Part shown: in pieces, positions 43,347 to 51,372 of the stretch | Position numbering within the stretch: the first letter of the stretch is position 1 | Layout of the letters: every line of letters starts with the position of its first letter | Origin: Leptogranulimonas caecicola | GTDB taxonomy: Bacteria; Actinomycetota; Coriobacteriia; Coriobacteriales; Atopobiaceae | Length of the DNA: 64,000 bases | NCBI RefSeq assembly: GCF_023168405.1 | Contig: NZ_AP025285.1 | Coordinates: 1,238,001-1,302,000, forward strand | Direction: 5' to 3' | The notes under the pieces: generated by a model | What the model saw: the letters and a program-made list of their open reading frames with translations, nothing else | The model's database searches: none | What the model was told of the DNA's origin: nothing | Program-made: the position numbers and the translations under genes

Positions 43347-43910
43347 TTAGACGCGGGACACAAACTTGCCGTCGCGGGTATCCACCTTGATCTTCTCTCC
43401 CACGTTGAGGTACATGGGCACCTGGATCTGAGCGCCGGTCTCGATGACGGCGGGCTTGGTGCCGCCCTGGACGGTGTCGCCCTTGAAGCCAGGGTCTGTC
43501 TCAGTGATCTCGCACTCGATGAACATGGGAGGAGTCACACCCAGAAGCTCATCGTCTGCGTAGAGGAGCTGGCAGATGTCGTTTTCCAGCAGCCACTTGG
43601 CGTTGTCGCCAATGTAGTCTGCAGAAAGAGGCAGCTGCTCATAGGTCTCAGTGTCCATGAAGTAGTAGTCCTGGCCATCATTGTAGAGATACTGATACTC
43701 CTTGGTGACCAGCTGGACGTTCTCAAACTTGCTGCCTGCGTTGCAGGTCTGGTCGATGACGCGGCCGTTTTTGAGGTCCTTGATCTTATAGCGGACAAAA
43801 GCGCCGCCCTTGCCAGGCTTCACATGCTGAAACTCGACGATGGTATAGATCTTGTCCTTGATCTTGAGGCCCATGCCGTTTTTGAAATCTGCGGTGCTAA
43901 TGGTTGCCAC
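43347..43910 (-). CDS. efp: Elongation factor P
   Basis: Relieves ribosome stalling at polyproline. ISTADFKNGMGLKIKDKIYTIVEFQHVKPGKGGAFVRYKIKD is domain I, with the tip Lys in HVKPGKGGAF. IDTETYEQLPL-type (MDTETYEQLPLS) and the end VPMYLNVGEKIKVDTRDGKFVSRV complete the three domains. 187 aa is normal. The start is GTG at 43910 with AAGGAG 8 nt upstream. No modification enzyme (EpmA or YmfI type) is nearby. Confidence 0.96.
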   Translation of the reverse strand: MATISTADFKNGMGLKIKDKIYTIVEFQHVKPGKGGAFVRYKIKDLKNGRVIDQTCNAGSKFENVQLVTKEYQYLYNDGQDYYFMDTETYEQLPLSADYIGDNAKWLLENDICQLLYADDELLGVTPPMFIECEITETDPGFKGDTVQGGTKPAVIETGAQIQVPMYLNVGEKIKVDTRDGKFVSRV

Positions 43911-43982
43911 GTGGTACGCTCCTTCGAATGCTCACGGACGCATCTTTGCCAAAAAGCCGATGCGCCAAAAAATTGCGCGAAC

Positions 43983-44010
43983 AGTATACCCCGTTGGTGT
44001 GCATGGTCCA
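43983..44010 (-). promoter_or_regulatory. Probable efp promoter
   Basis: On the minus strand -35 TGGACC (44005-44010), a 16-nt spacer and -10 TATACT (43983-43988), 73 nt before the GTG. The leader then contains a hairpin GCGCATC...GATGCGT. Confidence 0.5.
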
Positions 44011-44311
44011 TGAAGCGGTGGCCCACTGGTACGCAGCCCGTAATAATGAGCCGCTTCATGCATGGGACGCCACCGACCCCTCGCCTCTTTGGTGCAGACC
44101 GTTCGAGCCTCCTACCACATCAGATCTATAGATAGGCCAGACTCGATATCAGTGTCTGCTGAGAAGTACGATCTATGCGTCAGCCAAGCGTTATGCCCCT
44201 GTTTTACTCATTTTATTTATTATATACAATATATAATTGTATTTAACGACAAAGCCGCTGGCTACAGCCGCAAGCATAAGTGCCCAAAACACAATCCGGT
44301 TTAGGCTATAC

Positions 44312-44341
44312 ATCTATTCTCATAAATTTATATGAATAGAT
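44312..44341. promoter_or_regulatory. Near-palindrome after manO
   Basis: ATCTATTC (44312-44319) and GAATAGAT (44334-44341) are perfect 8-bp arms; the AT-rich centre is nearly symmetric. There is no T-run, so an operator is more likely than a terminator. Confidence 0.4.
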
Positions 44342-44365
44342 CTGAGATGGGAGTCTTCGGCACCT

Positions 44366-44824
44366 TTAAGCGCGAGAACCTCGGGAAAAGAGGATCTTAA
44401 ACCAACTCCCAATGCGCCTGCCTACCGAGCGAAAGTTCCCCATATTTTGATGAAGCTTTTCTCGGCCCAGATGGGAAGCCAGGCAGCGCACAAGGTTTTG
44501 TCCATCGGAGACCACGAATTCAAGGGGATCAGTTTGATCGGTGGCAATGCGAATAGATCGCACATAATGCGTGCCTACAATATCCACTGTGATCGAAGTG
44601 ATGTTGTGCCAGGGGATCTGAATGTAGCCCACCTGGTTGTCGGCCACAAATTCCACGCCCGCATCTCCGCAGACCAGATGGCCCGGTTTGGGAAAGAGCA
44701 TGCCCGCAAAGGTGTTGGCGCGCACCACCAAATCCACCTCGTGGTTGAGGTCCTGTGAGCGGCGTTCCTGAGTGACGACGTCGTCTGTGGCCAGCGAGCT
44801 CACGTCTTGTTTGCGACCAAACAT
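44366..44824 (-). CDS. manO: DUF956 family protein (ManO-like)
   Basis: Small protein regularly found at the end of mannose-PTS operons of lactic acid bacteria, where it is called ManO and thought to tune man expression. The core is NHEVDLVVRANTFAGMLFPKPGHLVCGDAGVEF...QIPWHNITSITVDIVG...IRIATDQ, matching DUF956. ATG at 44824 has AAAGGA about 10 nt upstream; the frame's GTG at 44833 sits too close to it. A hairpin terminator separates it from manZ, so it is probably made from partial read-through. Confidence 0.85.
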   Translation of the reverse strand: MFGRKQDVSSLATDDVVTQERRSQDLNHEVDLVVRANTFAGMLFPKPGHLVCGDAGVEFVADNQVGYIQIPWHNITSITVDIVGTHYVRSIRIATDQTDPLEFVVSDGQNLVRCLASHLGREKLHQNMGNFRSVGRRIGSWFKILFSRGSRA

Positions 44825-44845
44825 CTTTGTCACTTCCTTTGGAGT

Positions 44846-44889
44846 TCAAAAAGAAGGTGGGACCTTCCTTGTCGAGAAGATCCCACCTT
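44846..44889 (-). terminator. Terminator between manZ and manO
   Basis: On the minus strand AAGGTGGGA and TCCCACCTT (44854-44889) form a perfect 9-bp stem followed by CTTTTTGAA. It lies after the manZ stop and just before the manO RBS. Confidence 0.8.
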
Positions 44890-44917
44890 ACACTACCCGC
44901 GCTTGCGGGAGGCGATC

Positions 44918-45931
44918 TTAGAAGATACCTACCAGAGCACCCAGAATACCCACGGCGAAGAGGCCGAAGATGATGGCGATGGGGTTAACCTTCTTCTTGA
45001 GCAGCCACATGCACAGGAAGGTGAGAGCCAGAGGCAGAAGGCCAGGCAGCAGCTGGTCGAGCACCGACTGCAGTGTGGTGGTACTCATGAGACGCCAGGT
45101 GCCGGGGTCGGCAGCAGTGGCGGCATCGACGTTTTGCACAACCGCATAGCCGCTGGAGGCGATGGACTGGAAGCTGTTGAGGCCGTTGGCCAGGACGTCC
45201 TGGGTCACAGGGGCGCCGTTGGCGATGCCGTTCAGAGCATTCACCAGCTCGTCAGCCGCGGGGAAGGAGTTGGCGGTAGAGCCCATGTCGGCCGTGGAGA
45301 AGACCACAGAGGACATGTCGATCGAGGTCCAGCGAGGGATGAGTACGCCCATGATGAACATACCCAAGACAGAAGCGCCGGTGGTCACGCGCTGGAGCAA
45401 GCCGCCGCCCAGGTCCTCGGAGATGGAGGCACCGGCCTTATAGCCAAACTCCTGGGTGTACCAGAGGAAGGCAAGGCGGATGACGTTCCACAGCACGAAG
45501 AAGAGGATGGGGCCCAAGATGTTGCCGGTGAGGGCCAGAGAGGCCGCGAAGGCGCCGAGGACAGGGCGCAGGGTGCCCCAGAAGATGGGGTCGCCAACGC
45601 CGGCCAGGGGGCCCATCATGCCGATCTTGACGCCTTGGATGGCAGCATCGTCTACGGGAGCGCCGTTGGCACGGGACTCCTCGAGAGAAAGCTCGACGCC
45701 AAAGACGGGAGCGGCCACATAGGGGTGGGTGTTGAAGAACTCCAGATGGCGCTTCAAGAAGGCGGCCTGGTCTTCCTTGTTGGGATAGAGCTTCTCCACA
45801 ACGCCGTTCATGCCGTAGCACCAACCGACGTTCTGCATACGCTCGTAGTTCCAGTTGGCCTGAAGGTACTGGCTCCTCAGGCATACGCGACGGCGATCAG
45901 CGACGGAAAGCGTGATCTTGTTATCAGCCAT
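44918..45931 (-). CDS. manZ: Mannose-family PTS transporter subunit IID
   Basis: Membrane subunit of a mannose/fructose/sorbose-type PTS. SQYLQANWNYERMQNVGWCYGMNGVVEKLYPNKED at the start and HLEFFNTHPYVAAPVFGVELSLEE, GVKIGMMGPLAGVGDPIFWGTLRPVLGA are the IID hallmarks. Several hydrophobic segments follow, and a large insertion (about 200-290) has a soluble look. 337 aa is slightly longer than the E. coli protein. It follows manY by 20 nt. Confidence 0.94.
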   Translation of the reverse strand: MADNKITLSVADRRRVCLRSQYLQANWNYERMQNVGWCYGMNGVVEKLYPNKEDQAAFLKRHLEFFNTHPYVAAPVFGVELSLEESRANGAPVDDAAIQGVKIGMMGPLAGVGDPIFWGTLRPVLGAFAASLALTGNILGPILFFVLWNVIRLAFLWYTQEFGYKAGASISEDLGGGLLQRVTTGASVLGMFIMGVLIPRWTSIDMSSVVFSTADMGSTANSFPAADELVNALNGIANGAPVTQDVLANGLNSFQSIASSGYAVVQNVDAATAADPGTWRLMSTTTLQSVLDQLLPGLLPLALTFLCMWLLKKKVNPIAIIFGLFAVGILGALVGIF

Positions 45932-45951
45932 TGGTCTAATCTCCCTTCGGG

Positions 45952-46761
45952 TTACTCGTAGTCGTTCAGGATGTCGTCCAGAGCGTCGCCGCCGGCAGAG
46001 GCAGTGGCAGCAGCAGCGCCATTACCGCCTCCGTTGAACTCAGGCGACAGATCCAGATAGACGAGGGCCAGGCAGACGCCGATGATACCCATGGCGATGA
46101 GGCCCAGCTCGGAAAGGGAGGCCAGCGCGAAGCCCAGGAAGAAGAAGGGCCACACTTTGGCGTTGGCCATCATGTTCATGACCATCGCATAGCCTACGAC
46201 TACGATGAAGCCGCCAGCGGTGGAAAGACCGGTGGTGATCCAGGCGGGAATGGCCTCGAGGGCAGCCTGGACGGCCTCGGTGGGCACAGCCCAGATGAGG
46301 GCGGCGGGGATGGCGATACGAAGGCCCTGAAGCATCAGGCCGGCGATGTTCATGGCATCGACGCCCTTGACGTTGCCAGACTCAGCCTGACGGTCGGCAG
46401 CGTGGGCGATACCGGTGGTGATGGTACGCACGAAAATGGTAAGCACGGTACCGGCTACTGCCAGAGGAATGGCGATAGCCACGGCCTGCTCCACGTCCAT
46501 GCCCTGGTGGCAGACGAGGATGCCGGCGCCAATAGAGGCGAGAGCAGCGTCAGGGGCGACAGCTGCGCCGATGTTCATCCAACCCAAAGCGATGAGCTGC
46601 AAAGAACCGGCGAGCATGATGCCCTCTACAGGGTGGCCAGTGGCCAGGCCAATGAGGGTGCAGGCGACGATGGGCTGGTGGAACTCCCATTGGTCAAGTA
46701 CAGATTCCATGCCGGCAAGAAATGCGACGACAAGGACCAAAATGAGCGAAAGAACGTCCAT
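45952..46761 (-). CDS. manY: Mannose-family PTS transporter subunit IIC
   Basis: Sugar-conducting membrane subunit. AGMESVLDQWEFHQPIVACTLIGLATGHPVEGIMLAGSLQLIALGWMNIGAAVAPDAALASI is the typical IIC start; seven or more hydrophobic segments follow. The C terminus has a Gly/Ala/Asp-rich tail. GTAAGGAGG lies about 6 nt before the ATG at 46761. Confidence 0.94.
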   Translation of the reverse strand: MDVLSLILVLVVAFLAGMESVLDQWEFHQPIVACTLIGLATGHPVEGIMLAGSLQLIALGWMNIGAAVAPDAALASIGAGILVCHQGMDVEQAVAIAIPLAVAGTVLTIFVRTITTGIAHAADRQAESGNVKGVDAMNIAGLMLQGLRIAIPAALIWAVPTEAVQAALEAIPAWITTGLSTAGGFIVVVGYAMVMNMMANAKVWPFFFLGFALASLSELGLIAMGIIGVCLALVYLDLSPEFNGGGNGAAAATASAGGDALDDILNDYE

Positions 46762-46792
46762 TGCTCCTCCTTACGGGCAACTATGAGGACGG

Positions 46793-47776
46793 TTAGGGCA
46801 TCATGTGGTTCTTCTCGATGAGGCCAAAGAGATCCTGGCCGCTATCGGAAGGAACCTTCTTGGTGTCGAAGGTGGTGCCGTTGTCGCGCATGGCGATAAA
46901 GGCTTGCACGTCTTCCTCAGACACAGCAATGGCCTGAGAGATCATGGTCTTGCCCACAGAGTGCGCGATGGAGCCCACATTGATGTGCTCGATGGGCACA
47001 CCGGCCTCCTCCACCGCCAAGGCATCCTCGGGGTTCTCAAAGAGCACCAGGGCCTTGACCTCGCCAAAGCGAGGATCGTGGTAGCACTTCACAAACTGGG
47101 CGATAGTGGTGACGTTGGCCTTGACCCCTGGAGGCGCAGCCTGAGTGATCAGGTTCTTGCGCAGCTTGTCATGAGCCACTGCGTCGGAGACCACGATGAT
47201 GCGATTGCAGCCAACGGTACGGGCCCAGTTGGTGGCCACCTGACCGTGGAGCAAACGGGAGTCGATGCGCACGTGCACCAGCTTCATCTGGCCATCGCCA
47301 AGCACGGTCCCCTCGGGGATCGCAGAAGCTGCACCAGAAGCAGCGGCAGCAGAAGCGCCCTTGGGCTTAGGCTGTAGCTCCTCAGGCTTTACGCGCACGC
47401 CGCGGCGGCCCTCCACAAAGACCTTGGTAGCGATCTCATGAGCGGTACCCAAAGAGAAGCGGCCAGTGTAGGCCTCGATGAGCATGGGCAAGTTGAGACC
47501 CGTCACAATGGCCCACTTGTCATGACCCTCCGAGAAGGCGCTGCACTGATTAAAGGGGGTGCCACCCCAAAGGTCCACGAGGAAGAGCACTTCTTCCTGG
47601 GCCTCCTTGTCGAAGCTGGCGACAGCGTCTGCCAACTTCTGCCTGAAGTCATCGGGTCCTTCGCTGGGCATCAACGTCACTGCGCACACGTTCTCCTGGT
47701 CCCCAAAGACCATGGAGCCGGATTGCTTGATGCCGGTGGCGAACTCGCCATGGCTTGCCAGGACAATACCTACCAT
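46793..47776 (-). CDS. manX: Mannose-family PTS transporter subunit IIAB
   Basis: Cytoplasmic phosphotransfer subunit. The IIA domain (about 1-135) begins MVGIVLASHGEFATGI with the phospho-His at residue 9. An Ala/Pro-rich linker follows. The IIB domain (about 165-328) has VHVRIDSRLLHGQVATNWART, with the second phospho-His in LLHGQ. ATG at 47776 has GGAGGCT upstream; the frame to 47818 is an extension. Sugar specificity (mannose, glucose, fructose, amino sugars) cannot be read from sequence. No levR/manR activator is nearby. Confidence 0.94.
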   Translation of the reverse strand: MVGIVLASHGEFATGIKQSGSMVFGDQENVCAVTLMPSEGPDDFRQKLADAVASFDKEAQEEVLFLVDLWGGTPFNQCSAFSEGHDKWAIVTGLNLPMLIEAYTGRFSLGTAHEIATKVFVEGRRGVRVKPEELQPKPKGASAAAASGAASAIPEGTVLGDGQMKLVHVRIDSRLLHGQVATNWARTVGCNRIIVVSDAVAHDKLRKNLITQAAPPGVKANVTTIAQFVKCYHDPRFGEVKALVLFENPEDALAVEEAGVPIEHINVGSIAHSVGKTMISQAIAVSEEDVQAFIAMRDNGTTFDTKKVPSDSGQDLFGLIEKNHMMP

Positions 47777-47830
47777 GTCATAGCCTCCTAAATGACTGCT
47801 AGGAACGGACATGTGCAAAACGCGTTTTCA

Positions 47831-47866
47831 TATTAATGCACGGATTGTGAATGCCGCAACACAATC
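47831..47866 (-). promoter_or_regulatory. man operon promoter with inverted repeat
   Basis: On the minus strand -35 TTGCGG (47854-47859), a 17-nt spacer and -10 TTAATA (47831-47836), about 50 nt before the manX ATG. The perfect inverted repeat GATTGTG-N10-CACAATC (47843-47866) covers the -35, a position expected of a repressor site. The binding protein is unknown. Confidence 0.5.
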
Positions 47867-47905
47867 CCAGCTGAACGGTATGAAATGCCACTCTCGGATT
47901 AATCG

Positions 47906-47933
47906 TTGCAATTATCTGCGGGTTATATATAAT
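47906..47933 (+). promoter_or_regulatory. Strong plus-strand promoter between manX and pepP
   Basis: -35 TTGCAA (47906-47911), a 16-nt spacer and a perfect -10 TATAAT (47928-47933). No protein gene follows on the plus strand. Confidence 0.65.
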
Positions 47934-47939
47934 ATCTGA

Positions 47940-48081
47940 CACTATGTCTCTTAGTTTTATATGACCTTTATCTGGTAGTCATTCATTCTTTGAATTAGCG
48001 GTTTTGTCTTGCTTTTCTTAGGCCAACGCATGCCTACTGAAATTTCGATCGGTAAGCTCTTCTACGTTTACCGAATTTTTT
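47940..48081 (+). ncRNA. Candidate small RNA divergent from the mannose PTS operon
   Basis: A transcript from the promoter at 47906-47933 would start near 47940 and end at the hairpin TCGGTAA/TTACCGA (48049-48074) followed by TTTTTT, giving about 140 nt. Only tiny frames exist (6, 5 and 17 codons); the last runs into the terminator. Its position beside manXYZ recalls sugar-stress small RNAs that act on PTS genes, but that parallel is inference. Expression is not shown. Confidence 0.5.
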
Positions 48082-48143
48082 AGGGTCTTTCAAAACAAAC
48101 TTTTTCTTAAAGCTTCCTCCTTTTTCCTCTTTAGAGGACCTGC

Positions 48144-48180
48144 CGAGAAAAACCTCCCCCGCAAAACAGTGGGAGAGGTT
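48144..48180 (-). terminator. Terminator of pepP
   Basis: On the minus strand AACCTCTCCC and GGGGGAGGTT (48151-48180, one mismatch) are followed by TTTTCTCGG. The T-run runs into a copy of the repeated word. Confidence 0.7.
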
Positions 48181-48238
48181 CTTGAAAGTGCGAGCTATAA
48201 AGTCTGTTGCGAAACCTTTAGACCAATAAAAAAGTGCT

Positions 48239-49357
48239 TTACCGACCCACAGATACCAGCTCGTGGTCGAGCCGCGTGAACGGCTCGTAGCCCTTCTCGG
48301 TCACGATGCCGGTGTCTTCGATGCGCACGCCAAACTCGCCGGGCAGATAGATGCCGGGCTCAATGGTGACCACAGATCCTTCAGGCACGGGCTTTTCCCA
48401 GGAGAGGGCAAAGCTGGGGCTCTCGTGGATCTCGATACCCACGCCGTGGCCCAAGCCGTGGCCAAAGTAATCGCCATAGCCTGCGTCGCCAATAACTTTC
48501 TGGGCAATGCGGTGGATGTCTGCACCAACGACATCCGGGGCCACTGCCGCGGCAGCCTCTTCATGGGCGCGCTTGACCACTTCGTAGACCTCCCGCTGTT
48601 TGGGGGTAGGCTCCCCCACCACTACGGTGCGGGTCATGTCGGCATGATAGTCGTGGTAGAGCGCGCCATAGTCCATGGTGATGAAGTCGCCTTCTTTGAC
48701 AGCGTACTCGCTGGGCTGGGCGTGGGGATTGGCGCCGTCGGGACCTGCGGCGATAATGGAGGCAAAGGAGACGGCATCGGCGCCTTGGGCCAGCATGTAG
48801 TTCTCCAGCTCGCCGCGGATTTGCTGCTCGGTCATACCGGGCTTGATGTAGGCGCAGATGTGCTCGAAGGCATCGTCGGTGATCTCTTGGGCGCGGCGCA
48901 AAAGCGAAAGCTCCTCGGCGTCCTTCACCATGCGCAGGGCCTGCAAGTCGCCATGAAGCACGGGCGTCAAGCACTGGGTGGACGCCTGCTCGACCTCATG
49001 GGCGAAGTCCTGGGCAAAACCCAGGCTCACCGTGTCTTCCAAAGCCACCACATGACAGCGCTGGGCAACGGTGAGTTTGGCCGCCCAGGCAGGGGCGCCC
49101 ACACGTTCCATATCGATCTGCCAGAAGGTATCAAGTCCCAGGCGTTCCTGGAAGGTGTTGTAATAGCGGGAGTCGGTATGAAGCCACGCGCCCTCACCGG
49201 TAATGAACGCGGTATGGGCTACCTCGTCGTCAAAGGTGCGCTCTGCACCGGTGAGCCATCGAAGATCGGCGTTGTTGCGAAGGATCACGGCGTCGTAGCC
49301 GCGCTCTGCCATCAGGCTGCGCAGACGCGCCAGGCGGCCTTCGGTAGATGAAGCCAT
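48239..49357 (-). CDS. pepP: M24 family Xaa-Pro aminopeptidase/dipeptidase
   Basis: Cytoplasmic metallopeptidase cleaving next to proline. The N-terminal creatinase-like domain (about 1-130) is followed by the pita-bread domain: MTEQQIRGELENYMLAQGA, metal ligands in FITMDYGALYHDYHADMTRTV (two Asp), GHGLGHGVGIEIHESP (His), GSVVTIEPGIYLPGEFGVRIED (two Glu). 372 aa is typical for PepP/PepQ-type. AAAGGA precedes the ATG. The exact specificity is not certain. Confidence 0.9.
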   Translation of the reverse strand: MASSTEGRLARLRSLMAERGYDAVILRNNADLRWLTGAERTFDDEVAHTAFITGEGAWLHTDSRYYNTFQERLGLDTFWQIDMERVGAPAWAAKLTVAQRCHVVALEDTVSLGFAQDFAHEVEQASTQCLTPVLHGDLQALRMVKDAEELSLLRRAQEITDDAFEHICAYIKPGMTEQQIRGELENYMLAQGADAVSFASIIAAGPDGANPHAQPSEYAVKEGDFITMDYGALYHDYHADMTRTVVVGEPTPKQREVYEVVKRAHEEAAAAVAPDVVGADIHRIAQKVIGDAGYGDYFGHGLGHGVGIEIHESPSFALSWEKPVPEGSVVTIEPGIYLPGEFGVRIEDTGIVTEKGYEPFTRLDHELVSVGR

Positions 49358-49434
49358 GGGGAGTCCTTTCTCTCACGGTCCGTTAAAGTCCGTCCCCTAG
49401 CTTAGCCATTTAGCCAGCTGCTTGGGCGTACAAG

Positions 49435-50745
49435 CTATCCCTCGCTTTGATTTTGTGACAGAAGCGCGCTTCTGGCCTGGCACCAGGCCTCCAGGTGCTC
49501 ATCGAGCACCTCATCAGGGATGGATGCCAAACGTACGCGGCCAATGTCGTGAGGCACCGCGATCATGGGCTTACCTGAAAGCCTTACGCTCTCCTGCAGG
49601 ATGGCTTCCTTGAGCGTGCCGGGATCTACCTGGCAGGCCAGCTCACCTATGCCCAGCCGGTCCAGCAGGGCATCTTGTGCAAACACGAAGTCTACCGATG
49701 TGCCCACCGCACCCACCCCAAGGCGAGAGGCGAAGCGCAATCCTTCGCCGCGAAGCGCTGACAGAGGGGCATGAGGCACCAGGCCAGCCAGAGCGCGAGC
49801 AAAGACCTCGCCGTAGGAAAGCGACTGGCGCACCGCCACAGAGGAGGAGGCATTCACTCGGCCAAAGCCGCGGGCTGCCTCAAGAGCTTGGGTTTGCGTG
49901 GTCTCGATATCTGCTGCAGCGATTGCCTCCGAGCGAATGACCAGGTCGTTAAAGGCATCTTTGGACTCACAGACCGCAGCCACCACCATTAGCACCCGGC
50001 CATGAAGCGTGGACTCCACAGAAGAAGTGAGCTGGCAGATCTCCGGATCGCTATAGCACATGGCCATGCGAGTGCGGAAATTCACTGCAGCAGAGTCGGC
50101 GCCTGCGGCCAAAGGCTTAGGCCGAGAAGGACAGCAAATGAGTGCGTCGAGCCCTAAGGGAACAGCAGCCAGCGACATGCCGCCGCACCAGGTGCTGGAG
50201 ACAAAGACATCCTCGGAGACAGAGGCCAGCCCTCCGATGGCTACGCAAATGTCGCCAGGATTGATATGCTCTTGCGCCAACGCCTCGTAGGTGGGGGCCA
50301 GGCCCTCCACCAAACCTGCGTCCCGAGCGTCGTTTTGAGGCAGGCGCACCACACGGAAGCCTGCGTCTATGACGATGCGCGACAGCTCTTCCACCAGCTC
50401 CGGGTGAGCCGAGGCTTCTACCATGAAGACAGCCCGACGAGCGCGACCCGTACAGATCTTGAGGTCACGGCCAAAGCGGTCCAACACAGAGGGCCCTAGG
50501 CGCAGATCGCAGGAGATGCCGTTGGAAGCCACCGACTGGCGGTGGATGCGAGGAGGCTCTGGCGCAGGCACGTCTGCCGCGTGGGCTAAGACCTCAGGAC
50601 TCAGCCCTGAAGTCGCCTCACTGGGAGCCGCCAAAGGGCTGGAAGCCGCGCCGGCTGCGCCCTTCTCGGCAGCCAAAGGCTCAGAGGTTGCGGAGGCGGC
50701 AGGGATGGCGTCGGCAGTGGATGCAGCAGGTTCGAGGTGGCTCAT
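49435..50745 (-). CDS. 3-dehydroquinate synthase-like protein lacking catalytic motifs
   Basis: Homologous in layout to AroB and overlapping aroK (ATGA), as aroB often does. A 70-aa Ala/Pro/Ser-rich start precedes the fold. The parts RRAVFMVEASAHPELVEEL and DICVAIGGLASVSEDVFVSSTW correspond to the AroB NAD region, but GGGVVGD is lost. The zinc-ligand motifs NFGHTxGHA and RHGEAV read SYGEVFARA and LRGEGL, and the Glu of FAEVIKH is not found. By eye all three metal ligands are missing, so it is either a pseudoenzyme or a much diverged enzyme. One repeated word lies in the N-terminal tail (50663). Confidence 0.7.
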   Translation of the reverse strand: MSHLEPAASTADAIPAASATSEPLAAEKGAAGAASSPLAAPSEATSGLSPEVLAHAADVPAPEPPRIHRQSVASNGISCDLRLGPSVLDRFGRDLKICTGRARRAVFMVEASAHPELVEELSRIVIDAGFRVVRLPQNDARDAGLVEGLAPTYEALAQEHINPGDICVAIGGLASVSEDVFVSSTWCGGMSLAAVPLGLDALICCPSRPKPLAAGADSAAVNFRTRMAMCYSDPEICQLTSSVESTLHGRVLMVVAAVCESKDAFNDLVIRSEAIAAADIETTQTQALEAARGFGRVNASSSVAVRQSLSYGEVFARALAGLVPHAPLSALRGEGLRFASRLGVGAVGTSVDFVFAQDALLDRLGIGELACQVDPGTLKEAILQESVRLSGKPMIAVPHDIGRVRLASIPDEVLDEHLEAWCQARSALLSQNQSEG

Positions 50746-51302
50746 AGCAGCCCTTCTTCCCAGAGCAGCGCACCGCAGTCGCAGGCTACCTGCTCGAAGG
50801 TTTTTCCAGTAATTGAAACGGTATAGTCGGCCACAGACATGTAGAGGGGCCGCCGCTCCTCATAGAGCCGGGCAGCATGGGCGCGATCGCCCAGGTCGGG
50901 CCTGCGATGGGTGGAGCGTATTTGAGCCAGTGAGTCCTCGAAGGTGCCGTCCAGAAAGACCACATGGCCAAGCTCGCGCAAGAGCTCGCGGTTCTCCCGG
51001 GTGGCCACCGTGCCTCCTCCGCAGGCCACCAAAAGCGACTTCTCCTGCTTGAGGCCAAGGAGGGCCTTGTGCTCCTCGGCCCTGAAGGCCTGCTCGCCGT
51101 ACTCGATCCACACGCCGGGCAGCGTGCCATGGAGCCTGCGCTCCACCACGCGATCCAAATCTACCGTGCGACGGCGAAACATGCACCCCAAATTGCGCAC
51201 CACGGTGGACTTGCCCGAGCCAGAGAATCCCACAAACAGCAGATGGTCGCAGTCTTCATGAATAACCAGCCCATCTCCCAGCGCGCGCGCCGGTGTGCCC
51301 AT
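50742..51302 (-). CDS. aroK: Shikimate kinase
   Basis: Phosphorylates shikimate in aromatic amino acid synthesis. Walker A LLFVGFSGSGKSTVVRNLG, substrate-binding TVDLDRVVERR and FRAEEHKALL, VACGGGTVATRENRELL, and the lid RPDLGDRAHAARLYEERRPLY are all present. ATG at 51302 has GAGGAGG upstream and gives 186 aa, the normal size; the longer frame to 51506 runs through unsupported sequence. Confidence 0.92.
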   Translation of the reverse strand: MGTPARALGDGLVIHEDCDHLLFVGFSGSGKSTVVRNLGCMFRRRTVDLDRVVERRLHGTLPGVWIEYGEQAFRAEEHKALLGLKQEKSLLVACGGGTVATRENRELLRELGHVVFLDGTFEDSLAQIRSTHRRPDLGDRAHAARLYEERRPLYMSVADYTVSITGKTFEQVACDCGALLWEEGLL

Positions 51303-51372
51303 AGGTCCTCCTCTCGCTCGTCTCAGGTGCTTCCTACCGATACTAACACCCCGCGCCCCACACCTTCTCAGC

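Larger units (their letters stand above)
43911..44365. other. efp-manO intergenic region
   Basis: 455 nt without a supported gene. It contains the efp promoter (43983-44010), an inverted repeat CATGAAGCGG (44009-44018)/CCGCTTCATG (44051-44060), a very AT-rich stretch (44205-44246) with a perfect minus-strand -10 TATAAT at 44219-44224 but only a fair -35, and a 30-bp near-palindrome at 44312-44341. Short open frames here lack RBS and coding character. Confidence 0.6.
47777..48238. other. manX-pepP intergenic region
   Basis: 462 nt without a supported protein gene. Besides the man promoter it holds a plus-strand promoter and terminator that frame a candidate small RNA, a TCCTCT-TT-AGAGGA hairpin (48125-48138), one copy of the repeated word (48141-48149) and the pepP terminator. 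Confidence 0.65.

Noticed and set aside
43820-44059. 79-codon minus-strand frame over the efp start
   Set aside because: It overlaps efp out of frame and covers the leader hairpin; no RBS.
44100-44365. tRNA or other stable RNA gene in the efp-manO gap
   Set aside because: No TTCGANNC-type T-loop with a fitting stem or CCA end could be found on either strand.
47777-47905. Sigma-54 promoter for the mannose PTS operon
   Set aside because: TGGCAT occurs on the minus strand, but no TTGCA at the required spacing.
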